This document shows, in pieces, positions 48,461 through 59,117 of a stretch of DNA of 64,000 bases. The stretch covers positions 62,267,583 to 62,331,582 of the forward strand of contig CM070874.1 in NCBI GenBank assembly GCA_036365515.1, in the 5' to 3' direction. Both the position numbers and the translations under genes were made by a program. The notes under the pieces are model-generated. The model did not search any database. It was not told the DNA's origin and was given only the letters and a program-made list of their open reading frames with translations. The DNA is from Torymus aiolomorphi. Its lineage: Eukaryota; Arthropoda; Insecta; Hymenoptera; Torymidae. The first letter of the stretch is position 1. The number at the start of each line of letters is the position of its first letter.

Positions 48461-48612
48461 CATGCACGCACGCACGCATGCGCACACATCCATATATATT
48501 TTCTGGAATCATGTGATTCAAACTTCTAACACCTCTATTCGTATTTCTAGAGCGATCTAACGAACTTAAAATTTTACTATTACAAAGCTTCCTCTAGGAG
48601 GAAGCAAAAGTT

Positions 48613-49083
48613 TTTAATTTTACTCTCCATACTGAAAAAACTCACGTTAAAATCGTACCTGACTTAAAAATCAGAATAGCTTTAAAATTTAGTTTAATTA
48701 GTGTCGGTTCTACCTTAAAAATTGTTTGCATGGATCATATTTTTGTACGAAAACTTTTTCCAACTCATGAAATCAATTTTTGTTAAGAAGTGAATATGTA
48801 ATATATTGTACATGCATTTTAAAAGGAATTATAAAAAAAAATTGTGACTTGTAACTTCCTGAACGGTAAAATAAATAATCTTTGAAATTCATTGTAGCAT
48901 TTTCCTGGTTTTTAAATCAAGAGAGGTCTTGACGTGAGTTCTCATACAAAATCTCACATGATTTTTTTTACTAGGTAAATTCGTCAGGACTATACTATCC
49001 CACCAGCTCCATAGAAAGGCGGCCACACTGCGGCATGCAGAGCAGTATAGCGAATGCATTTTCAATTCCCTAAATTGTTACTC
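48613..49083. other. Spacer 3' of the serine hydrolase gene
   Basis: Contains a dispersed ACTGAAAAAACTCACGTTAA motif (also near 24,850) and AT-rich DNA. The 3' UTR of the minus-strand gene must lie here, but I see no clear AATAAA signal on that strand. TTTACT near 48,966 is a weak alternative. Confidence 0.4.
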
Positions 49084-50141
49084 TCATACATCGTACTTTT
49101 CTAGAAATGGATTCAGTTCGTTAGCAACCATTTCTGGCTGCATCATGTGGATGTGATGACCTCCTTCGAGAGGGACTAGACGAAAGTCTTTATTTTTTTC
49201 ACTCATGACTTCCACAGATTCTTTCCAGTATTTTTCTAAATGAGAGTATGGTGTGTCCGATGCTTTGATTGCTAAGTACGGGCAGGTGATACGGGATGAG
49301 AGTTCTTTGATGTCTTCTGCTGAATAATTAGCATTAAATCTTTCAAAAGTTAAACGGAAGTCACGAGTGTAATAATATGTGCCATCATCATTCTTTTTAG
49401 CACCTCTAAGCATTAAAATTTTCGCTGTAGGAACATCTAATGAAGGGGGTACTATTGCTTTTATCCGCTTGTCAATAGCCACTTCTTCCGGATAACTTGG
49501 AGGATCATTTTCGATTTTTTTCTCAAACTGTATTAACTGGTCAATGGCTTTTGCTTGTTTATCAGCATACTTTCCTGCTCTCACTGTTGCGAATGTCACT
49601 GCATCTATAGATATTACAAATTTAACTTCTTCGGGATACAAATAAGCATAATTGTAGCACAATAGTCCTCCCATCGAGTGGCCTAGTAACTTCACTTTGT
49701 TCCAGCCAAAGTGTTTCACAACTATCCTCATTGCTTGCACACCTGTCATATTGGTGTACTGCATCCCACGAGGAAGCCAGCTGGATAAACCATGACCAGG
49801 CAAATCTATTGCTAGGATTGAAGAAGTCTTCAACAGTGGAACCAAATTATCATAGCTGCCTGCATTGTCCTCCCATCCATGGATAGCCAATAAAGGTTGC
49901 TTATTAGGCGATCCCCATAACTTTGCTACAAATAGAATGATGAAATCTTCAGCTTCCTCCCATCACATCCAGGTAAAAATCAAACATCCTTCTTACCGTC
50001 TATTTTTCCCCATGGGACATCGATTTGAACAGGAGTGACTTCGGGTTCCGTTGCAAAATTGACATTCTGCTGAATTCCACTGGTAGCCCTTAAGTATCTA
50101 GCAGCCTTGTTGCCCAAGATTCTAAACTGCCTTGCCAGCAT
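49084..50141 (-). CDS. Probable serine hydrolase (kraken/SERHL-like alpha/beta hydrolase)
   Basis: Two coding exons, 50,141-49,997 and 49,925-49,084, joined across a 71-bp intron (49,926-49,996) with GTAAG donor and TTTGTAG acceptor. The 987-nt product is exactly 328 codons plus stop. The N-terminus MLARQFRILGNKAARYLRAT is basic and non-acidic, like a mitochondrial presequence. Then come the VPWG motif of the SERHL family, the oxyanion motif HGW (64-66), DLPGHG, the nucleophile elbow GHSMGG (Ser132), a candidate acid near Asp272 and catalytic His in GGHH (305-306). The full alpha/beta hydrolase fold length is present. An acceptor-like TTTTTCAG just upstream (50,149-50,156) suggests a 5' UTR intron and favours the ATG at 50,141 over the in-frame one at 50,162. 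The substrate is unknown; ester or amide hydrolysis is inferred. Confidence 0.93.
49926..49996 (-). other. 71-bp intron of the serine hydrolase gene
   Basis: Donor G|GTAAGAAGG and acceptor TTCTATTTGTAG|CAAAG on the minus strand. Splicing joins ATA GAC G to CA AAG TTA TGG, giving I-D-A-K-L-W-G, which fits the family's VPWG...WG spacing. Reading through instead meets a stop. Confidence 0.88.
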
Positions 50142-50162
50142 CTTGCCTCTGAAAAACCACAA

Positions 50163-50550
50163 AACTTTTAGTTATCTAATCACATAACCTCGACGCGCAT
50201 TATTGCATCATTATCACATTAACACCCTGAGATACCGTGTGGCAAAACTCTTTTGACCAAACAAGAATTACCGATGCACGGCAGTGCTCGCGAGCGTCTA
50301 ACGGGAAAAATAGTCTCGCATCGCTTTGTATATTTCGGAGCACTCCGCTCAGCGAGTGAACCACAGAGCGATGATGTCAATGATGCGGGACACAGTTTCT
50401 TTGAATGGGAGATTCATACAATACTATTTTTGGCGCGACAGATTCTCTTGCGTACACAATATGTTTCTCTCTTTATCGATAATTTACGATAATTATGGTT
50501 GAAACTACTATAATATAATATATTTTACTAAAAAACTTACAAACTATAAC
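50163..50550. other. Upstream region of the serine hydrolase gene
   Basis: The 5' UTR and promoter of the minus-strand gene are expected here or beyond. The GC-richer stretch 50,190-50,420 is a candidate, but no TATA or initiator element stands out. Confidence 0.3.
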
Positions 50551-50673
50551 TGAGGCATTGGCTTCGAAAAGCTGCCAAGTCCATTTTGAATAAGGGTCAA
50601 AATCGAATGGTCGGTACTCGATTCTCACACTTACCGGAAATGGACTTGGCAACTTTTGGAATCCAATGCCTCA
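50551..50673. mobile_element. 123-bp MITE, TGAGGCATTGG ends
   Basis: The left arm TGAGGCATTGGCTTCGAAAA with GCTGCCAAGTCCATTT is repeated in reverse complement at the right (AAATGGACTTGGCAAC then CCAATGCCTCA), giving ~36-bp inverted arms. ACTATA occurs on both sides, offset by two bases, so the target duplication is uncertain. Confidence 0.8.
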
Positions 50674-51179
50674 ACTATATTTTGATAACTAAACGATTTA
50701 TTAGTTAACGTCTACGTATATTTTTCTCGGTGCACAAAATCGTATTTTTACATATAAGATCAGACTTTAACGTAGTTATTCATAGCGATTAATAATTAAT
50801 TCATTATTATTCTTAGAATTTATTATTCATAACTTTTTCATGACTATTAATTAATTTTCATGGTTATGCTTTTTTAATTATATATTTATAGTGTTTCATG
50901 AATAAGTGATAAAACAAAAACCTTAGGAATATTCATCAATAACTGATTAATAAATATGAAAAAAGTTGAATAAATATTATGTCTCATGCCCACTTATGAT
51001 TTTTAATAAAAACAATTACTCATTTGGAATACTTCGTTACTTTTTTCATAAAACTCTTTTCACCAAGGATAATGTATACATTTCCAGAAGATAACGTGTT
51101 TTTTCAATTGCCAACATTTTTCACTTTATCTTCCGCCCAAACCCACATGAATCCAAATATGCTTTTCCGTCATACGTTC

Positions 51180-51935
51180 ACAACCAGCTATTCAAAAATG
51201 ATAACGGACGCTAGATGTCGGTCCTCCCCCCTCTCGCCCGTATACAACCTCCATACGTTTCTGCGAGCACCGCGCGGTTGCTGCAGATACGACCCTGGCG
51301 CCTCTGGAATCCGAATATAGCCGACATATACAGCCTCCAACTCCTCAGCCTCCTCTCGTAGCCAACCCAACCCTCGTGGCTTACCCTCCGCAAACCGCAG
51401 AGAGCCGTCCGAGGTAGCAGATCAGCTGATTCCCCGTGGGAGTCGCAGCTACCACCGCTGCCACGGCCGAACCCTTCCCCTCGATGCCGCCCGTACGCGC
51501 GAATTCCCGCGCAGTCCTTTGATATAGAAGCAGAGGGCCGCAAGAGAGAAAGAGAGAGAAAGGAAGCGGATGCATCGAGTCCCGAAATCGCATTTTCGAG
51601 GAAGCTAAAAGTTATGCCCGCCAGCTATACACGGATGTTTTGCATTCGGCGTGCAGTTGTATAATTTTGCTCCTGGGGTTATATCGCGCGCAGGAGAGGC
51701 GCGCGATTACACTCGGGACCAGAAGTGTAGTGGCGCTGAAAAGTGCGCGCAGTATATAGAGTCGGCGTATGAACGCTGGTACATTTTAATGCCTTAATAC
51801 GCCACGAGAATTTCGCGAGTATTTTATATATATATATATACACGTGCGGTATAGAGGATGAGGGGATTCGAGTGCGCATTATGCGGGCGAGTTTCGGTCG
51901 ATGAAGTTCGCTCGACACGTGCGGCGGTGATTCGA
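51180..51935. other. GC-rich island
   Basis: CpG- and CT-rich stretch with several Arg/Ser-rich overlapping frames on both strands, none with recognisable domains. A short (TA)n lies at about 51,825-51,840. Possibly regulatory. Confidence 0.35.
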
Positions 51936-52254
51936 AGAGAGTTGAGGTACGGGTTAATACTGGCTATATGCACGGGTAAGAGTAGAGTACATGATGATAG
52001 ATTAAACTTATTAATAGAGAAGGGGATAGAATACTTGTTATATAAAAATATAGATATTAATAAATAAATAGGCGGTAGAGAGACTAGTTTGACTTTTTCG
52101 TTTAAAACTTTGATCTAAATTATACGAATTGAAGTGGTTCGTTTAGTTCTAGTCTTTTATTAACATTTATCAGGTTCTCTCGATATATAGCATTCAATCG
52201 CCGCTGCATGTACAATTAACACAAATAGCTGGACAAATAATTACACCTATGCTA

Positions 52255-52960
52255 TATATCTGTGGCTTCCCGGAAAAATCACGTAAGGGACGAGTTTTTC
52301 AAAATCGGTTTTATGCCTTTTTTCTTATCTTTAAACAGTCCTCTATCATCTAGCCGTGACAGAAATTACGAAAGTGCACTCGTTGTCTTGAATCAGCACA
52401 AGGAAAAACCACATATCTCCATTTTTTTCAACATTTTCCCGAAATAACCACGTATCTCCATTTTTTAAGAATAATTCCCGGAAAAACCACGTAACTCCAC
52501 TTATTTTTTAGAATAATTCCCGGAAAAACCACGTAACTCCACTTTTTTTTTTAGAATAACTCCCGGAAAAGCCACGTAACTCCACTTTTTTTTGTAAACT
52601 AATTCCCGGAAAACCCATGTAACTCCACTTTTTTTTAGAAAAACTCCCGGAAAAACCACGTAATTCCACTTTTTTTTAGAATAACTCCCGGAAACCCCAC
52701 GTAACTCCATTAAAATTTTTTTTTACTCCCGAAATAATCACGTAAGTGAAATTCGATTTCTAAAACATGAACGCTATTTTCTCTGGTTACTATGGCAAAA
52801 AATATGTTATTTACATTAGTATTCATAGATGCAGTGTTGCATTTAATCTCATTTGTCTTGATTTATAACATCGATGCGAAACCTGCGAAACTAAAAACTC
52901 GATTTACTCGAAATAATGAAAAGTGGAGATAAGTGGGTTTTCCTGAAAGCCACAGATATA
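52255..52960. mobile_element. Foldback element with internal 40-46-bp tandem repeats
   Basis: The ends TATCTGTGGCTTCCCGGAAA (left) and the complement of TTTTCCTGAAAGCCACAGATA (right) form imperfect terminal inverted repeats flanked by TA. The interior 52,435-52,720 contains about six units of CCCGGAAAAACCACGTAACT followed by CCACTTTTTTTTAGAATAA. The multiples create a fake repetitive frame (52,501-52,710). No real gene. Confidence 0.78.
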
Positions 52961-55400
52961 TAATATAAATCTAATGACGAATTTATCCTCGCATCAAACG
53001 CGTGTCATTATATGCTTTGAGTCTCGCGACCCGTGTCGTACCTGTCGCTAAGAGCGTCGCTTGATGCAGCGTGCTGCCGAATTTGTCGAAGCGTGTGCGA
53101 TACTTGGACCCGAGATGCAGTCGATCGGCAGTTATCCACATGAAGCCTCTTAGACAGTCAAAAGCGCGTGTCGTGTTAAAGGCGCTCGCTTTGAGGATTT
53201 ATGCAGAAATGCCTGTAGCACATTGCGCATTGGCGCTATACTCGCATATTTCTGTACATATTTATTATAAAAAATATTTGCTAAATGCTTACCTCGATTG
53301 GGTAACTGTTTCGTACGGTTTATAATTACGTTATAATTATCGCTAATCTGCACCACGATCAAGCACCCGACAAATAATACTGCCTAATGGTCGGGGTCTG
53401 TCCACGTCGCCGATCAAAAGCGATCTGCTCGCTCGCGAATTTTTGCTTCTCTCTCCCTCCCCCTAAATCTTAGCTACCTATTTGTTACCTGTCGTCTATT
53501 TACATATAGGAGGCGTTTCACGTCAACTCTCCCAACGAGCGTCAAATCATGCTATTTGTAATTCGTTTTTGCGATACTAAAATATACACTGAAAAAAGGG
53601 GATCCTGAAAGTAAGTAGAAAAATCTACTTAAAAAGTATCTACTTAGCGCAAGAAGAAAACAACTCACTGCGAATAGGAGTGTCCTTCAAAATTATTAAC
53701 TTCTCCCTTCAAGTAGAACATTTTCTTTCTTCTAGAATATTTCCTCTTTTTCTGAGAAGAAATCCCTGATAGAAATTGACTCTATATTTTACTAATAAAT
53801 AGATAATTCTACTGGGGATTACCAAAAACTAGATTTTTCTTAGTTATTTCTATCTACCAATGAAACGATTTTTCTCACATTATTTGATAGTTAATAGATT
53901 GAAAAATAGAAAGCTTTTTTTACACGAGCTTGTTCTTGACTATTTCAAAGGTATTAAAAATGGTGAATAAAGAAACACTTCGTCAATTTTTTTAGTTAGG
54001 AAAATTTTAAATCTGTATCAAATAGTTATAAAAAGTTTTTCTTAGAATTATAAGTTTTTGATAAAACGAATAAAACAAAGGAGTTTAACATTCATTTTAA
54101 CTTTTAACTTATTTAATTTATAAAATTCAATAAGACATAAAGGAAAATAATTTTGTCATAGTAAATTTATTAATGAATTCACATAAGGGAGAGCGGGGCA
54201 TGTGTGGCACCCTAACTTTGGGATAAGATTATAAGATCATATTGAATATTAGTATCGATAGTCAAATAATATTATTCTTCAATATATTTTTAGTTATAAA
54301 TCGAAACGTAAAACTCGTCAAAATGCTCCACGTGCCCCAGTAGCGGGCATACGTGGCACCCAGGTGGGGCACGAGTAACACACTTGCAACTGCGGCCTCG
54401 TCTAACTTTAAAATTTCTTTCGATCAGCTGGCCTGACCAAATTTACGAATATATTTCTCATATAAAATATAATTAGATAAATAATATTTATTTACTTACT
54501 ATTCATTTATATTTTTATCAATTTAAACCTTTATAAGATTCATTGCAAAAAAAATTGATAAATATTTTTGAAATTTAAGCATATTTAATGACAACAGGCA
54601 GACTGTTCGTTTAATTGTTACTTACAAATTTAATATAACTAATTTAACTTAAAAAAAATTATTAAAGTTTTACGATAACACCATTTTGGTAATGTCGAGA
54701 AATGTTTAATGTCGCTTTACCAAAGATTCTTAATTTTTGATAGAATTTCTTAATAACGATTAAATGGACAGTCTACTTAATTATATTATCATTTAAAGAT
54801 TTTCATTTTTAAGTTTTTAAAAAATTAAGAAAAACTAAAAACAACATTTTGTTGTGATAATTTGCAAAAATATTATTTATTATTAATAATAACTAAGTAA
54901 TATTATTAACTTTCATCATAACTTAAGTAGCCCGACAATACTTTTATTTAAAAAAATTACTTTAAGTGTACACTACAATAACTTAAAAAATATATTATTT
55001 CTTATTCATAATAAATAAATAATATTATGAACTTTTAAGTACTTGAAGACGATCTTTGGAGGCAAAAGTGAAAAGTTAATATAAAAAATGGATGGCGTCA
55101 TACCTTTAATATTATGAACTTTTATCCAAAAAGTTTTGAAACATTACAATTCATTGGCCCGTGGCTTCCTCAAACTTAATTTGCTTGTTCCTTTAATTAA
55201 GTTTTAATAACAAAATTTATAATTTTTGCAACAATTTATGACATAATTATAATTAAATTCATTTATGCAGCTTAAAATGTATTAATTTTTAAATTATGTA
55301 TGAAATATGAATAAAATAATAGGTATGATTTTTTTTTTAAATTATATGTGAAAAATAAATAAAATAATTGATTGTATTATTATCGTCATAACCTTTTAAA
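52961..55400. other. Spacer, mostly AT-rich
   Basis: A GC-richer patch at 53,000-53,470 holds overlapping 70-84 codon frames without recognisable features. A solitary CACTGAAAAAAGGGG terminus lies near 53,587 with no partner found. From 53,900 to 55,400 I see only AT-rich DNA, apart from the short GTGGCACCC-containing patch at 54,190-54,410 and a copy of the CATTGG/GTGGCTTCCTC dispersed repeat at 55,147. Confidence 0.4.
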
Positions 55401-56136
55401 ATTCCTAAATCAAGGAGCGCGGGAGCGCTCCAAAGGCAAGTATAGAAGAGCCTTAGGAGTGACCGCGCGATGATATACATTGAAATGGATGTAACCTTTA
55501 CTTCAAATTATATTTTCTTTGTAAAATTTCACACATACGGTACTTGTCTCTAGTAGTATGCCTGTCCATATTTGTGTGCTCTTTCTGGAATTTCTGATAT
55601 AAGAAAAAGGTTCGAACCTTAAAAATAATAAATGGCTATTACAAAACAAAAGCAGGTATACAACATTCGCGCATCGGCGCATAGCGCATGTCATTTCCAT
55701 TTTCTAGTATACATACTAGAGTTCGACACGCGCGCTTTGCGCGCTGATTTTCTTTTTTTTTTATTTTGCTAATAATTTGTTAATAAAGCTATCAAAATGG
55801 TCAAGTATTTATGCAAATACATATATATGGCTTCCAGGAATGACGACGTAACTACATTTTACGTGTTTTCGAGAAATTACCGTTTTAAAATTTCTGTTAT
55901 TCATGAGTATCTACATAATGTACCTTGTGCATTAAGGTACCCAACTCTCAGCCAATCGGAGCCAATCTTCGGCTTCGATGCTTAGTGGTGGGCAAATTAC
56001 ATGCGTGGACCTCATATCCCCTGACTACTGGGGTTTACAAGTTATTTAAATAATCGTTTTGCTTATTTTTTTATGTCTATATAACTCCCTTACATGCGTA
56101 GACTTCATATCTCCTGCCTACTTGTACTAATACATG

Positions 56137-56372
56137 TTTCGTAATTATAGTTTCAAAAAATTCTATATTGTAATAGTTTGTTAAATAAATAATCCGGTTT
56201 AAATTAATTATTTCATTATTTTTGATATCAGATTCGTGATTAGCAATCCCAAAAACAAAACATAATACAGTTCCGTAATTATAGTTTCAAAAAATTATAT
56301 TTCTCAATAATTTGTTTAAATAATTTTGTTTAAATTCATTATTACATTACTTTTTATATCAGATTCGTGATC
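56137..56372 (+). repeat. Tandem duplication of ~134 bp
   Basis: The segment from TTCCGTAATTATAGTTTCAA-type sequence to ATATCAGATTCGTGAT occurs twice (about 56,137-56,239 and 56,271-56,372), diverged by several indels. Confidence 0.75.
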
Positions 56373-56569
56373 ACCGCCTATAAAAACGGCAAGTTTGTTG
56401 TATTTTGTGTCTCAGATTGAGCTACATTTGAAAGCGGTAGTCCCGAGTATAGTGTAATAGGAGCTACATTTAATATTTGTCATTATAAAGTTAATTTAAT
56501 CTAATAAATTATTTTGTGATTGTAACTTTTATTCTTGTAATAAAATATATTTAAATTGTAATTTTTAGT

Positions 56570-56830
56570 TAAAAAATAGTTTATGTATATCTATATAGGA
56601 GTTTTAAAAACTTTAGACAAATATGTATTGCATTTATCCAATCTATAACCCTATAAATCTATATAGATGTAGAATGACCGTCTTAAAAGTTTTGGTCACG
56701 TCATGAATTTTAATTTTAATCTAAGTTTTGCTATTAAAAAAATAGTTTAAATATAAAAAGTTTATTTTAAGAAATATACGATACGAGTTTTAAAAACTTT
56801 AGACAAATATGTGTTGCATTTATCAATATC
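56570..56830 (+). repeat. Dispersed direct duplication
   Basis: GAGTTTTAAAAACTTTAGAC with the following CAAATATGT-TTGCATTTATC segment is present at about 56,599-56,640 and 56,783-56,825, in each case preceded by an AAAAAATAGTTTA motif. Confidence 0.7.
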
Positions 56831-57154
56831 AAATCTGTTAAAATAGCGATAAGCGTCATCAGGAACTTGACAAAGTATGGTCATTTGCTTCATATTTTCG
56901 ACGGTCTGAAGACGGTCGCATGACCGTCTTATGACGCGCGTCACAGTCACGTTGCATCTCTGCGCATGCAACACGGCGCAACATCTGAATGTATACGCCT
57001 CTTTAATATTATTATATTACAAATGCAATAATTACAACAATTTAATATACAACAACATGTCAACATAATACAAAATACAATTTACATATTACTACAATAT
57101 CTGTATTCAAAACTTAATCTAGTTCGCATTTAAAACTCTAGTCCCTCTAACTTT

Positions 57155-57494
57155 GGGAGCATGTACATAAACGCTGTGCTATGCAATGCTGTGCGATGCC
57201 GTATGATGCCGTTCGATGCCGTTCGATGCCGTTCGATGCCGCGCGGTGCCGCACGGATTAGTGCTGCATCCGATCCGTTGTCTAAATGGTTCAAAATAAA
57301 TTGTAAGTTGTATCTCTGCATTATTTATTTAACTATTTAATTTAAATCATGCAGAGATACAACTTACAATTTATTTTGAACCATTTAGACAACGGATCGG
57401 ACGAAGCACTAATCGTGCGGCACCGCGCGGCATCGAACGGCATCGTACGGCATCGCACGGCATCGCACAGCACAGCGCTTATGTACATGCTCCC
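57155..57494. repeat. 340-bp palindrome with GATGCCGTTC tandem repeats
   Basis: The arms 57,155-57,320 and 57,350-57,494 are reverse complements over ~145-165 bp around a 29-bp AT-rich loop. They start GGGAGCATGTACATAAACGC and end at TATCTCTGCA next to the loop. Each arm carries a tandem 10-bp repeat GATGCCGTTC/GAACGGCATC with differing unit numbers. The frames on either strand (57,130-57,321; 57,349-57,621) mirror one another and are not genes. Confidence 0.9.
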
Positions 57495-57830
57495 TTTAGC
57501 AGACGCAATTGACGCGATTCGAGATTTTCCAGATATACTTCGAGATTTTCGAGAAAAAATCAACATGGCGCCGAACATGTCTGGTTGCATTTTATATAGA
57601 GGGAAATGCGTTTCCGAATAATTACAATTTTAAAAGAGGGCTAAAATAGTTTTAACCTCAAATATCTCTGAAATTCATAAACGAATTCTTTTACCCTAAG
57701 AACTCTTCTAATAAATAATATACAAACTCTACATCTCCACGAAATGTCAAAGAAATTAAAACAATTTTAATGTAGTTATATTGTGCGACAATAAGGAAAG
57801 TCATTTTCGAAAATACTAAAATTTTAAATA

Positions 57831-58549
57831 CACGGAGAGAAATTTTGTAGTGAAAATTACAAATATTCGAGACAAAATTACCAGTTTCTATGGTAATGGA
57901 TAGACAGACTGACAATTTCAAACTTTTTACCAAAGTGCCTTGGTAAAATTTTTTTTTAGTTAATTTAAATTAAAGAAATTAACTTTTTTATCCATATTGA
58001 TGGATATATAGTATTTTAATATAGAAATAGAAACAGAAACAAGGATGAAAAAACATTAAACTGAAAAAAAATTTATACGGAAGCGGGATTCGATCCGACG
58101 ATCTTTGGGTTGAGAGTCCGACGTTCTACCGACTGCGCCACGGAAGCTGTTACCAACAGTCATTTGAATCGCCGTTATTACTTACTGAAAATATGTGTAT
58201 TGTTTTTATTTTAACGTCGCGCACGCCTCTAGTATCAATCTTCTGAAACACAATAATGCGCAGTGCGCATGCGCGAGTACACAAATACCAGGTTATTTGG
58301 TAAAATTTATCAGTTTTCTGAGTAAAAATTCTTAGGTTACCTTGTAAAAGTGACTAGATCTCAATTTTTATCAGCGTGTCTGGTAATTTTTATTCCGATA
58401 ATTTGGTATTTTTTTTAAGTGATTATGGTAGTTTTTCCTGGGAAACTTATAAATTGTATTAGAAACCTGGGAATATCACGGCTTTTGACAGTCTATCCAT
58501 GCGCTACCAAGGCACATTGGTAATTTTTACTCTAAAATTTCTCTCCGTG
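57831..58549 (-). mobile_element. 719-bp TIR element carrying a tRNA-like unit (copy 1)
   Basis: Ends CACGGAGAGAAATTTT and AAAATTTCTCTCCGTG, flanked by TA on both sides (57,829-57,830 and 58,550-58,551). The related uninterrupted module at about 46,770 (AATATCAAATATCTC) shows the empty site, supporting insertion at TA with duplication. Further inverted arms contain ACCAAGGCACTTTGG-like sequence. The only notable internal feature is the tRNA-like unit near the middle. Copy 2 is at 60,222-60,940 in the opposite orientation and has exactly the same length. Confidence 0.9.
58077..58147 (-). tRNA. tRNA-Glu-like unit (loop CTCTCAA, anticodon CUC), acceptor unpaired
   Basis: 71 nt on the minus strand with the A box TGGCGCAGTCGG and B box GGATCGAATCC, both matching the consensus, and a T run just downstream. 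Aligned to tRNAs, the anticodon loop reads CTCTCAA (CUC, Glu). The T stem pairs in four of five positions and the anticodon stem is poor. The 5' GCTTCCGT and 3' GCTTCCGT are direct, not inverted, repeats, so no acceptor stem can form. It is therefore more likely a Pol III-competent tRNA-derived module than a functional tRNA. Confidence 0.6.
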
Positions 58550-58960
58550 TATCAGACATCTAAAAAAATAACCATATAATCTAAAAGAAATTTTACACAG
58601 GTATTGCCTATATCGCATACAAAATAGTCTATAAATTTCAGGATGATACATGAAGTCGTCATTGAGAAATTACGATTTTGAAAAAAACGGTAAAAAAATT
58701 TCAACCTTAAATATCTTTAAAAATCATGAGACAATTCTTTTACCTAAAGGACTTATACGATAATATATAAACTCTACATCTCCACAAAATTTCAACGTGA
58801 TTAAACCAATTTTTGTTTTCTCTAGTTATTATGCGACAAAGACAATGACTTTGTAAAATACAAAAATTTTCAAAATCAAATATCTCAAAAAGTAATCATA
58901 CGATCTAGATAAAAACTCGCACACATATTATCTTATATCACATACAAAATTGTCTATAAA

Positions 58961-59117
58961 GGACCCCGCACACAATGTATGGAAAATAATCATTCGGTCA
59001 AATTGGATCAAACTTGGGGAAAAGATAGATCTTGAGGTCCTGAACAAAAGTTCTCATGGGCAAAACCCCCCAAAATTTGACCGAATGATTTTTTCCCATA
59101 CATTGTGTGCGGGGTCC
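58961..59117. mobile_element. 157-bp MITE, GGACCCCGCACACAATGTA ends
   Basis: Left GGACCCCGCACACAATGTAT and right ATACATTGTGTGCGGGGTCC are inverted arms, continuing inward through TCATTCGGTCAAATT. It is inserted in a module of repeat copy E (flanks TCTATAAA...GGAGCTGATACAT, compare TATAAATTTTGAGCTGATTC at about 47,742). A truncated relative lies at 842-942. Confidence 0.88.

Larger units (their letters stand above)
45640..48612 (-). repeat. Copy D of the GCTTCC-head family with ~300-bp tail modules
   Basis: Read on the minus strand it starts at the palindrome GCTTCCTCCTAGAGGAAGC (about 48,588-48,607), passes a TG/CA tract (48,378-48,460), the common ~350-bp block, and then three divergent ~300-bp modules. 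Each module contains CTCAAATATCTCTGAAATTT- and GAGAAATTACGATTT-type motifs (near 47,790, 46,890 and 45,680). Foldback/hairpin insertions interrupt the tail at 45,812-46,733, 46,970-47,140 and 47,187-47,597. Copies C and D face each other. Confidence 0.72.

Noticed and set aside
49980..50162. Translation start at 50,162 (MWFF...) for the serine hydrolase, and read-through of the intron
   Set aside because: An acceptor-like TTTTTCAG lies between that ATG and the ATG at 50,141, and the intron contains stops. The spliced model gives a family-consistent 328-residue protein.
52435..52720. CRISPR-like array
   Set aside because: Units are near-identical tandem repeats without unique spacers, inside a eukaryotic foldback element.
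53150..53362. Overlapping 70-84 codon frames near 53.1 kb
   Set aside because: Both strands open by chance in a GC-richer patch; no conserved motifs.
53587..53900. Complete MITE starting CACTGAAAAAAGGGG
   Set aside because: No matching inverted terminus was found downstream within a plausible distance.
58077..58147. Ordinary functional tRNA-Glu gene
   Set aside because: A and B boxes are good, but the acceptor strands are direct repeats and cannot pair, and the unit sits inside a transposon; kept as tRNA-like only.
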